Shown here: one piece after another, positions 1 through 5,838 of the stretch
How positions within the stretch are numbered: position 1 is the first letter of the stretch
Layout: each line of letters opens with the position of its first letter
Origin: Promethearchaeota archaeon
GTDB lineage: Archaea > Asgardarchaeota > Lokiarchaeia > Sigynarchaeales > SOKP01
Length of the DNA stretch: 8,301 nt
Reading direction: 5' to 3'
Assembly: GCA_016839425.1 (NCBI GenBank)
Contig: JAEOUI010000047.1
Location: forward strand, 1-8,301
Program-made: the position numbers and the translations under genes
The notes under the pieces: generated by a model
Seen by the model: the letters and a program-made list of their open reading frames with translations, nothing else
What the model was told of the DNA's origin: nothing
Database searches by the model: none

Positions 1-1
1 A

Positions 2-97
2 AGAGTAGTAGTTGAGGGATTGGAAGACGTAAAAACTAAAATAAGCAATAACATTCAAAAATATTTGAACGATGATTTTTTTACAAAATTGAGCTAA
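2..97 (+). CDS. 3' end of an unidentified gene (31 codons, 5' part outside the window)
   Basis: The frame starting at base 2 is open from the window edge to a TAA at 95-97 and reads RVVVEGLEDVKTKISNNIQ followed by a short acidic and hydrophobic end. The other two plus frames contain early stops. The minus strand is open here too, but that frame has no start codon and a stop immediately upstream. The predicted tail is mixed-charge and helix-prone, as expected for the C-terminus of a soluble protein, and it ends 58 nt from the stop of the convergent histone gene. I do not recognise the family from 31 residues. A chance open frame of this length is possible in AT-rich DNA. Confidence 0.5.
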   Translation, partial: RVVVEGLEDVKTKISNNIQKYLNDDFFTKLS

Positions 98-111
98 GAA
101 ATTTTAAAATG

Positions 112-131
112 AAAAAATAAGAAAAAAAAAC
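112..131 (-). terminator. Oligo-T terminator of the histone gene
   Basis: On the minus strand, 24 nt past the histone stop, the sequence becomes two T runs separated by a few bases (plus-strand A runs at 112-131). Archaeal RNA polymerase commonly releases at such U-rich tracts without a hairpin. The tract also separates this transcript from the convergent gene that ends at 97. Confidence 0.5.
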
Positions 132-155
132 TAAAACTTGTATGACAAAGAGCTT

Positions 156-434
156 TTATCTCGTAGCTGCTCTGATGTCTTGAGCGGTAACTCTTTTCCT
201 CTTGTCAGCTTTGCAAATTTTGATTGCTTCTTTTGTTGCGTTGGACGCAGAAGATTCCAAGAATGCAATCAATTTATCTAAAGCCTCGGCTGCTACTAAA
301 TCAGCGCCCTCTTTTTTCATTAATCGTCGGATGGGCGCTTTTGCAATGTAACCCGCATCAGCTTTCTTAGCCTTAGAGGCTGCTGGTTTCTTTTTTGCCG
401 CCGGTTTTGCTTTTGGTGCTGCTTTTTTTGCCAT
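156..434 (-). CDS. Archaeal histone with a lysine/alanine-rich N-terminal tail
   Basis: DNA-wrapping chromatin protein of 92 residues. Residues 33-92 form the histone fold: helix 1 (APIRRLMKKEG), the long helix 2 (about 48-75) and helix 3 starting TAQDI. The R79/D86 pair that clamps loop 2 to helix 3 in archaeal histones is present. Compared with Methanothermus HMfB, the threonine of the DNA-contacting Arg-Thr pair is replaced by R81, and the position of the tetramer-interface histidine is A76. Residues 1-25 are an added tail of Lys, Ala and Pro, absent from classical 65-70-residue archaeal histones but described in some Asgard histones. The start is the ATG at 432-434, because GGAGG lies 8 nt upstream. 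A GTG five codons earlier is in frame but overlaps that ribosome site. The gene stands alone, with its own TATA box and T-tract terminator. Confidence 0.93.
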   Translation of the reverse strand: MAKKAAPKAKPAAKKKPAASKAKKADAGYIAKAPIRRLMKKEGADLVAAEALDKLIAFLESSASNATKEAIKICKADKRKRVTAQDIRAATR

Positions 435-442
435 AATAATTT

Positions 443-447
443 CCTCC
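443..447 (-). promoter_or_regulatory. Shine-Dalgarno site of the histone gene
   Basis: GGAGG on the minus strand, 8 nt before the ATG at 434. It overlaps the alternative upstream GTG start (447-449), which decides the start in favour of the shorter 92-residue product. Confidence 0.75.
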
Positions 448-512
448 ACTAATTTTTTTCAAAATTTTTTGTAATTTAATATTAGTTGTTAATTATTACT
501 TAACCATTCTAT

Positions 513-520
513 TATATAAA
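513..520 (-). promoter_or_regulatory. TATA box of the histone promoter
   Basis: TTTATATA on the minus strand, a near-consensus archaeal TATA box. Transcription should begin about 25 nt downstream, near 490, giving a leader of roughly 55 nt that carries the GGAGG site. A tandem repeat (527-551) lies immediately upstream, where the BRE and activator or repressor sites would be. Confidence 0.55.
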
Positions 521-526
521 TATTAT

Positions 527-551
527 GTTTCGGAATGAGCCGTTTCGGAAT
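527..551. repeat. Tandem direct repeat next to the histone TATA box
   Basis: GTTTCGGAAT occurs at 527-536 and again at 542-551, separated by 5 nt (15-bp period). The inner copy ends 6 bp from the TATA box. Two identical sites here suggest a protein-binding element controlling the histone gene. No protein is assigned. Confidence 0.6.
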
Positions 552-587
552 TTTCATGATAGTTTTTTGGTTGAGTGAAAGCGAATT

Positions 588-601
588 CGATAATTTTATC
601 G
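588..601. repeat. CGATAA inverted repeat, possible operator
   Basis: CGATAA and TTATCG are separated by two T's (588-593 and 596-601), and a third CGATAA half-site sits at 620-625. The arrangement resembles a dimer-binding operator with an extra half-site. The regulator is unknown; the adjacent TrmB-family protein is one candidate. Confidence 0.35.
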
Positions 602-745
602 TACCGACAAAATTTTTCGCGATAATTAGTATTTCCCTTGAATGCCAATTTTTTCAATTGATCCCTCTGATTTTATTAATAATTCAATAATCAACTTAGG
701 TCAAAAAGCACATGATAAATTGATACATTGATCGCAATCTTAGTT

Positions 746-770
746 AAATCATTAAGGTTGAGAATGATTT
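746..770. repeat. 8-bp-arm inverted repeat upstream of the TrmB gene
   Basis: AAATCATT (746-753) and AATGATTT (763-770) are perfect reverse complements around a 9-nt spacer. A dyad of this size in a regulatory region could bind a dimeric helix-turn-helix protein such as the adjacent regulator. Arms of this length also arise by chance in AT-rich DNA. Confidence 0.4.
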
Positions 771-955
771 CTATTCATCAATGACAATCTACACAATAGA
801 TATCTTTTATAATTAGATCAACTGGAGATGACAATGACACCTTTATGCGAGGACTTTTTTTTTATTTGCGAAAAAAAAAAATTAAATAGGATTTTTAAGA
901 TTAGCATATTAGTTCATTTTTATTAAAAAGAAATTTACGAAAATTTTCTAGCGTA

Positions 956-1801
956 ATGACCGAATCAGAAATAGAAGACTCTTTACAGGAACTGGGTTTT
1001 ACTAAAAACGACTCAAAGGTATTGCTAACTTTATGTAAGTATAAGATTTTAAGCCCGGCGGATATTGCCCGTAATTCTGGCGTGGATCGCGCTCGAGTAT
1101 ATGATTCTTTAAATCGATTAATTGAAAAAGGATTCATCCAAAAAGAACCCGTTAAAAGAGGGGCAAATTATCAAGTCATCCCAGTAGAAAGGATCTTTAA
1201 GACCATACGAGAAGATTATAAGCAAAAAATTTCTGAAACGATGGACTTAGAAAAAATGATTTCGGATTTAAAAATTGATGACGAAGAATCGGAACCAAGA
1301 GTTTGGGCCATTAGCTCGAGAGAAAAAATTAGAAAAAAAATAAAAGAATTAATAGGCGACGCAGAAAAACGTATCTTTTTCGTTATAACTCCTGACTTAT
1401 TAATGGAGGAATTATCGAAAGGTAGTTCTGATTGGATATTTAAAGAGTTGTGGAACAAGAAATTTTCTAATGAAAACATCCAGATTGTTATTGCACTCAA
1501 GTATCACGAGGTTTTAAAGGAAGAGATTAAGAAATTGTTAAAAATAAACATCATCATTCACTCTATTGAGGGTGCTTCTGTAATACCCTTCGGATTATTG
1601 ATTGCCGATAACGATTTCTTACTCACGACTTTGGATCAGATCATTGAAGCGCCCGAATACACTTCGGGTTTATGGTTAGAACACGGAAAGGACAAACAAG
1701 TAATAGGCTATGAGCACTTGTTCAGACATTTTATCAATTCTCAATGTAAGCTGATAGCTCTTACTTCCAAGACTGCAAAAAAAGCAGCACCTCAAACATG
1801 A
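956..1801 (+). CDS. TrmB-family transcriptional regulator
   Basis: DNA-binding regulator of 281 residues. Residues 7-75 form a winged helix-turn-helix of the TrmB type: a first helix ending ELGFTKNDSKVLLTL, then SPADIARNSGVDRARVYDSL as the recognition unit, then EKGFI and the wing. A short linking helix (about 83-107) leads to a C-terminal domain (115-262) with the TrmB layout: SREKIRKKIKELI, a hydrophobic strand RIFFVITP, and the ending GLWLEHGKD...YEHLFRHF. This domain senses sugars or other small molecules in characterised relatives; the ligand here is unknown. The last 12 residues are a basic Ala/Lys tail resembling the histone tail. No clear ribosome site precedes the ATG at 956, so a short leader or leaderless message is likely. 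The divergent promoter region suggests autoregulation or control of the histone, which is inference. Confidence 0.85.
   Translation: MTESEIEDSLQELGFTKNDSKVLLTLCKYKILSPADIARNSGVDRARVYDSLNRLIEKGFIQKEPVKRGANYQVIPVERIFKTIREDYKQKISETMDLEKMISDLKIDDEESEPRVWAISSREKIRKKIKELIGDAEKRIFFVITPDLLMEELSKGSSDWIFKELWNKKFSNENIQIVIALKYHEVLKEEIKKLLKINIIIHSIEGASVIPFGLLIADNDFLLTTLDQIIEAPEYTSGLWLEHGKDKQVIGYEHLFRHFINSQCKLIALTSKTAKKAAPQT
1775..1791 (+). repeat. 17-nt match to the start of the histone gene
   Basis: The bases at 1775-1791 are identical to the minus-strand sequence at 431-415. In both places they are read in the same frame as Ala-Lys-Lys-Ala-Ala-Pro: near the end of the TrmB-family protein and at residues 2-7 of the histone. 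The match contains an A7 run and a GCAGCA doublet, so low complexity contributes. Confidence 0.6.
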
Positions 1802-1816
1802 AAAGATAAATTAAAG

Positions 1817-1825
1817 TATTTAAAA
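1817..1825 (+). promoter_or_regulatory. Possible TATA box for the small GTPase gene
   Basis: TATTTAAAA preceded by an A-rich stretch, about 73 nt before the ATG at 1890. Initiation near 1845-1850 would leave a leader of about 40 nt carrying the GGTGA ribosome site. The spacer is uniformly AT-rich, so the exact box is uncertain. Confidence 0.35.
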
Positions 1826-1874
1826 TAAAATTAATTAATCAAATATAGTTTTGAAATATCTAACGACAAAAATT

Positions 1875-1879
1875 GGTGA
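1875..1879 (+). promoter_or_regulatory. Ribosome binding site of the GTPase gene
   Basis: GGTGA, matching the central part of the archaeal consensus GGAGGTGATC, ends 10 nt before the ATG at 1890. It supports that start. Confidence 0.5.
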
Positions 1880-1889
1880 ATCTTAACCC

Positions 1890-2447
1890 ATGAGCTTTCG
1901 AGGTAAGGTAATATTGTGTGGCTCTGCGGGAGCGGGAAAAACAAGTCTCCTCGCTCGTTATGTTGACGATCAATTTGAAGAAGAATACATTCAAACGATT
2001 GGAGCTAATTTCTTGATTAAAGAAATTGATCTCAATAGCATGATTGATGAGATCGAACTAGAGGACCAAGAACTTAAAGAATCAATAAAGGGCAAGGGAT
2101 TGAAGTTATACTTATGGGATCTAGGCGGTCAAAAAGATAAATTATTCGCAAATGAATACTACTTTTTCCAAGCGGTAGGTGCCTTGGTTGTATTTAATCT
2201 CGATTCAAAAAAGTCATTCGAAAGTTTGGATTTCTGGATTTCTAAACTGAAAGATTTAAGCGGAGATGTTCCGTTCCTTATCGTTGGAAATAAATCCGAT
2301 CTCCCTAAAGTTATTGATGATGATGTCATCAAAAAGAAGGTCGAAAATCTTGGCGTTGAATACATCGAAACATCTGCTAAATTAAACGAAAATGTTGACG
2401 AGGCATTCAGACGTTTGGCTATTAAAATCATTAACAACATGAAATAG
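1890..2447 (+). CDS. Ras/Arf-superfamily small GTPase (Asgard type)
   Basis: GTP-binding switch protein of 185 residues with all five G motifs. G1 is GSAGAGKT (11-18), G2 is T36 within YIQTIGANF, G3 is WDLGGQ (76-81, with the catalytic Gln at 81), G4 is NKSD (134-137) and G5 is ETSAK (160-164). The WDxGGQ form recalls Arf and related archaeal GTPases, while NKSD, ETSAK and the general spacing are Ras/Rab-like. Between switch I and G3 lies an unusually long acidic insertion (about 47-70), some 15-20 residues more than in a typical Rab. There is no C-terminal cysteine for prenylation and no obvious N-terminal lipidation site, so it is probably cytosolic or recruited by a partner. No longin, Roadblock, GAP or GEF domain is encoded nearby. 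Such GTPases are expanded in Asgard genomes; the specific role is unknown. Confidence 0.92.
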   Translation: MSFRGKVILCGSAGAGKTSLLARYVDDQFEEEYIQTIGANFLIKEIDLNSMIDEIELEDQELKESIKGKGLKLYLWDLGGQKDKLFANEYYFFQAVGALVVFNLDSKKSFESLDFWISKLKDLSGDVPFLIVGNKSDLPKVIDDDVIKKKVENLGVEYIETSAKLNENVDEAFRRLAIKIINNMK

Positions 2448-2460
2448 TTTTCTCTTTTTT
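2448..2460 (+). terminator. Pyrimidine/T-rich terminator after the GTPase gene
   Basis: The stop codon runs directly into TTTTCTCTTTTTT, an oligo-T tract of the kind used for archaeal intrinsic termination. It suggests the GTPase and CofC-like genes are transcribed separately. Confidence 0.45.
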
Positions 2461-2553
2461 AAAGAAATTAATAAAAGTTTTCTTACATTTTACACTTCAA
2501 CATAAAATACATTTTTATCTGTCTTCTAATTTTCGGAGATCGGTCTCTAAATA

Positions 2554-3285
2554 ATGACGATTGTACTAATACCTGTAGCCCCACTATGGAGATCGAAGTC
2601 ACGATTGGAACCTTGCTTATCAAGGGAAAATCTAGTAAATTTTACACTTGTCATGCTAGAAGATATGCTTACGACGCTATCTGAAGTGAATGAATTTGAA
2701 AAGATAATTGTTTTTAGTCAAGATAAAGAAGTACTTGAGCTTGCTCAAAATTTTGGCTATGAGGGTATTATCGAAAAAAATAGCCCCACAAGCTCGTTTG
2801 ACGATATTATTAAAACCATGAACAAAGTTGCTATCGAAAAATTTGACGCGCATTCAACACTCACGACCTTCCTTGATTTGGTTTTAATTTCAAAAAAGAA
2901 TTTCTGTGATATTGCAACCTTGATGAAAAAAAATAGAGTCGTAGTCTGTCCTGCAATACAATCAATGGGAATTTCTATCTTAGGTAGGAGTCCTCCAAAT
3001 ATCGTAGAGCCAGCTTTTTGTTCTCCCGACACGACATCTTTAAAATCTTTATTAAACGAAGTAAGAAAAAAAGAAATTAAAGATATTGCAATTTATGATT
3101 CGTTTAGGGCTAGCTTCGATGTAGATATAGAATCAGACTTGTTAATGGCTTACGAATATCTAAAAATGCTTGAACTGAGGAAGAACAAGACTTATTTGTT
3201 TTTAAAAAAGAACCTTAACTCAAAGATACAAAAACGCGATGAACATGATAACAGGAACTTTCTTGTCAATAAGAAGTGCAACTAA
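2554..3285 (+). CDS. cofC: CofC-like nucleotidyltransferase (F420 pathway), divergent
   Basis: CofC activates 2-phospho-L-lactate (or PEP) with GTP for coenzyme F420 synthesis in the cytosol. The N-terminus LIPVAPLWRSKSRLEP (5-20) followed by LEDML corresponds to the family's PVKPL...AKSRL nucleotide-binding segment. FLDLVL (106-111) aligns with the DLPL metal site, keeping its Asp. FDVDIESDL (188-196) matches the second metal-binding DxD region. Several family hallmarks are altered: the Lys of PVKPL is A9, the GLN loop is replaced by SSFDD (80-84), the GTN motif reads GIS (139-141), and the FGxGSF loop reads FCSPDTTS (155-162). The 243 residues include a basic tail of about 33 beyond the usual domain end. 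GGAGAT lies 13 nt before the ATG. It may be a diverged CofC with another substrate, or a MobA-like relative; no other F420 gene is in view. Confidence 0.68.
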   Translation: MTIVLIPVAPLWRSKSRLEPCLSRENLVNFTLVMLEDMLTTLSEVNEFEKIIVFSQDKEVLELAQNFGYEGIIEKNSPTSSFDDIIKTMNKVAIEKFDAHSTLTTFLDLVLISKKNFCDIATLMKKNRVVVCPAIQSMGISILGRSPPNIVEPAFCSPDTTSLKSLLNEVRKKEIKDIAIYDSFRASFDVDIESDLLMAYEYLKMLELRKNKTYLFLKKNLNSKIQKRDEHDNRNFLVNKKCN

Positions 3286-4523
3286 AATGTAAATTCTATT
3301 TTTATCTTTACATCTTCTCCTATTTCTTCGGTTACTAACTTGTGAAAGTCTTCTCTTTCTTTTTTTAAGACATTCAGATATCTTGAAAAATCGCTGTTTT
3401 TCTTTTCAAGGTCGTTTTCGAGATGCTCGAGTTTGACTGTGTTTATAGAGATCTGATTTTTAACCTCCTCTAACTTGCTTGATATGCCCGCCTCGGTAAT
3501 CTTTTTTTCCATGGCGGTAATTTTAGCCTTTAAATCCTTGATCTTATCTATATCCTTGTAAAGTTGTTTATCATCGAAAATTTTATTAATATGCTCTATC
3601 GTCTTGTCCTTTTTATCGGCTTTTAGGTTTAACTTATTTTCCTCCAAGGCGTGGCGCAATTTTACCATGAGTTCTGAGAAATTTTGCATGTTTGATGTGT
3701 CGTTCGATAAGGTATGAATGGGATTTTTGAGAAAATCTTTTAGGTAATTAACATCGAGTCCAGGAACGAGCGAGGAATTTTTTTCCAGTTCGACTTTTAA
3801 TTTTTTGAGAGCTTTTTTAAAACCAAGCTCGTCGTTAACCTTAATCTTGTGTTTGAATAACTCATCTTTTAATTTTTCAAGTTCTTTAAACAATTCACTT
3901 TTTTCAAGATTCATTAGTTCAGTAGTTAAATCTGATTGAGAGTTTTTACGCTCTTCGTATTCCTTTTCGAAATTATTTAAGTCATTTTTTGCGTTTTCAA
4001 TATTATCTTTAAGCGAAAAAAACTTGGGAAGCTTTTTTTTTACGAGTTCTTCTGCGATTTTCAAGTCTCCGTATTTTTTTCTTAAAAATTGGTTAAAAAC
4101 GGCAAGTCTTTTTTGGAGCTTGCGTGTTAAATAGTTTAGTTCCTTTATTTGTGGTTGAACTTCCTTGTGGAATTTTGGAAGTGCCTTTCGAGCGATTTCA
4201 TTGATAACCGTGAATAATTTTTTTACTTCGTTTGCTACCTTCGTGAGGGAATCGTGATTTATTTCATTATCGTCGGGTATGACTATCTCGTCGAGCTGTT
4301 TGTTAATCCTATCAGTAAAAAAATTCAGGGATCGAGTGGCTTTTTCTCCAATATCACCTGCCGCTTCTTGAAAACGGTCGACGCTGTTTTTAATTTCTAC
4401 CAAGTTTGTTTCTATATCCATCATGAGCTTTTTTACTGCTTTTTTAATCTTGGAATATTTCATGTCGATTTTTTGATTATAATAATCCTCAAATTCCTCT
4501 AATAATACTTCTCCCATGTTCAT
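3282..4523 (-). CDS. Large coiled-coil protein of unknown function, downstream of serS
   Basis: A 413-residue, Lys/Glu-rich, almost entirely helical protein that I do not recognise. The helical stretches are residues 5-80, 92-165 (including a KALPKF / KKLPKF near-repeat at 113-118 and 164-168), 170-250 and 310-400, with heptad-like spacing of Leu, Ile and Phe. A less regular segment at about 250-300, with VPGLDVNYLKDFLKNP, could be a hinge or small globular insert between two coiled-coil arms. The protein ends in a short strand-like sequence, VKIKIEFTF. There is no Walker motif, signal peptide or membrane segment, so it is not an SMC or Rad50 ATPase by itself. It starts 28 nt after the serS stop on the same strand, so the two are probably co-transcribed. 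An alternative ATG lies two codons inside (4517). Its stop overlaps the stop of the convergent cofC-like gene. Confidence 0.85.
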   Translation of the reverse strand: MNMGEVLLEEFEDYYNQKIDMKYSKIKKAVKKLMMDIETNLVEIKNSVDRFQEAAGDIGEKATRSLNFFTDRINKQLDEIVIPDDNEINHDSLTKVANEVKKLFTVINEIARKALPKFHKEVQPQIKELNYLTRKLQKRLAVFNQFLRKKYGDLKIAEELVKKKLPKFFSLKDNIENAKNDLNNFEKEYEERKNSQSDLTTELMNLEKSELFKELEKLKDELFKHKIKVNDELGFKKALKKLKVELEKNSSLVPGLDVNYLKDFLKNPIHTLSNDTSNMQNFSELMVKLRHALEENKLNLKADKKDKTIEHINKIFDDKQLYKDIDKIKDLKAKITAMEKKITEAGISSKLEEVKNQISINTVKLEHLENDLEKKNSDFSRYLNVLKKEREDFHKLVTEEIGEDVKIKIEFTF

Positions 4524-4551
4524 CCACTTGGTCTTTTTTTGATATATTTGA

Positions 4552-5838
4552 TCATTTAACTGGACTTATAATCTTTTTGCCGTTCATGTATTTTTGAAGA
4601 GCTTTTGGCACGTTAACGGAATGGTCCTCGTTTTGATAATTTTCTAAAATACAGCAAATCGTCCTTTCCGTGGCGATTGCGGTTGAATTGAGCGTGTGGA
4701 CCGTCTGTTTCTCTTCGGCGCCTCCGACCTTTCCCATCCTAATCTTGAGCTTTCGCGCTTGGTAATCGAGACAATTACTACACGATACAAGCTCTCGATA
4801 GGTCTCAGAGGCAGGAAACCACGCTTCGAGGTCATATTTTTTCGCAGCATTGTCGTTAAGGTCCCCCGATGCAATATTGACAATTCTATAAGGGAGTTCT
4901 AGTTGCTTGTATATCTCTTCCGCGTTTGCGATGAGTTCTTCGTGAAATTGCCACGATTCTTCTGTTTTACAAAAAATAAATTGCTCGATCTTTTCGAATT
5001 GGTGAATCCTAAAAATTCCCAAAGTGTCCTTTCCGTGCGAACCCGCTTCTCTCCTGAAGCACGACGAGACGCCAGCGTACTTGAATGGAAGCGATTCGGG
5101 ATCCAAAATCTCGTCATAATGGAATGCCGCAATAGTTTGTTCCGAAGTTGCGATCATGTAAAGGTCCTCGTCCTGTATCTTGTAGAGTGTGTCTTCAAAA
5201 TCCGCTAATTCCGCTGCCGCCTTGATCACTTCGTGCTTGATAAAGAAGGGCGTCCACATGGGCGTGTATCCTTTTTGTTCTAATATATCTAACGCAAATT
5301 TCAACAACGCTAAATTGAGCATTACGAGATCACCACGAAGGTAGTAAAACCTCGAACCTGCAATTTCCGCCGCCTTTTTCGTGTCAGCAAAACCGGTTTC
5401 TACAAGGTCTACATGATTTAAAGGTGTAAAAGCGAACTTTGGGTGTTTTCCAACCATTCTTTCTACCTTATTACCTTCTTCGGTTTCGGCAATAGGTACG
5501 GACTCGTGAATTATGTTTCCAACTTTATAGCGAAAATCGTCTCTCTTTTCAAGGAAATCTTTCTCATTTCTTTCTAAAACTTCAATCTGATCTTTTAATT
5601 CCTTGGAGATCTTTATAGCTTCTTGTGCTTTCTTCTCTTCCTTGCTTTTTTTATATTTATTAATTTGATTGTTTATTTCATTCCTTTCTTGCCTTAATTT
5701 CTGCAATTTGGTTACTGTAGTTCTCCATTTCGTGTCGTATTCTAATGTTTTTTCTGCGTTTATGGGATCTTTATACCTTTTTTTCTCTGATTCAATTATT
5801 TTTTCAATATTCGTTCGAAACAATTCGATGTCAAGCAT
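4552..5838 (-). CDS. serS: Seryl-tRNA synthetase, eukaryote-like
   Basis: Class II aminoacyl-tRNA synthetase that charges tRNA-Ser with serine. Its 428 residues show the full SerRS architecture. An N-terminal antiparallel coiled-coil arm (about 30-105) grips the long variable arm of tRNA-Ser. Next come the serine-binding TSE loop (231-233), motif 2 (FRREAGSHGKDTLGIFRIHQFE, 261-282, with Arg262), the FEKIEQF segment and motif 3 (ATERTICCILEN, 389-400, with Arg392). TSEQ-IAA-H-DE, SCFR-E-GSHG-DT-GIFR-HQFEKIEQF and LVSCSNC-DYQAR are shared with the human cytosolic enzyme as I recall it, without the human insertions or C-terminal extension. This is the common SerRS class, not the rare methanogen form. 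MLDIELFR at the start matches the family's usual first residues. It leads a probable two-gene operon with the coiled-coil protein and is divergent from rps13. Confidence 0.97.
   Translation of the reverse strand: MLDIELFRTNIEKIIESEKKRYKDPINAEKTLEYDTKWRTTVTKLQKLRQERNEINNQINKYKKSKEEKKAQEAIKISKELKDQIEVLERNEKDFLEKRDDFRYKVGNIIHESVPIAETEEGNKVERMVGKHPKFAFTPLNHVDLVETGFADTKKAAEIAGSRFYYLRGDLVMLNLALLKFALDILEQKGYTPMWTPFFIKHEVIKAAAELADFEDTLYKIQDEDLYMIATSEQTIAAFHYDEILDPESLPFKYAGVSSCFRREAGSHGKDTLGIFRIHQFEKIEQFIFCKTEESWQFHEELIANAEEIYKQLELPYRIVNIASGDLNDNAAKKYDLEAWFPASETYRELVSCSNCLDYQARKLKIRMGKVGGAEEKQTVHTLNSTAIATERTICCILENYQNEDHSVNVPKALQKYMNGKKIISPVK

Larger units (their letters stand above)
552..955. other. 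Divergent intergenic region between histone and TrmB genes
   Basis: No convincing gene was found in these 404 nt. The region is strongly AT-rich and holds a CGATAA dyad (588-601, with a further half-site at 620-625), an 8-bp-arm inverted repeat (746-770) and a T9 run (855-863) followed by an A11 run (871-881). Three TATA-like sequences point toward the TrmB gene: TTTTATAA near 804-811, TTAAATA at 882-888 and TTTTATTA at 918-925. The last would give a nearly leaderless message for the ATG at 956. I cannot say which is used. A 30-codon open frame (834-926) is discussed under findings. Confidence 0.6.

Noticed and set aside
1..98. Open minus-strand frame across the left edge
   Set aside because: It has no start codon and a TAA directly upstream. 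The plus-strand frame fits a gene end better.
435..449. Upstream GTG start extending the histone by five residues (MEEII)
   Set aside because: The GTG overlaps the GGAGG site that is correctly placed for the ATG at 434.
4696..5208. Open plus-strand frames of 68 and 101 codons opposite serS
   Set aside because: They lie antisense to strongly conserved SerRS motifs and have no ribosome sites; they are by-products of SerRS codon use.
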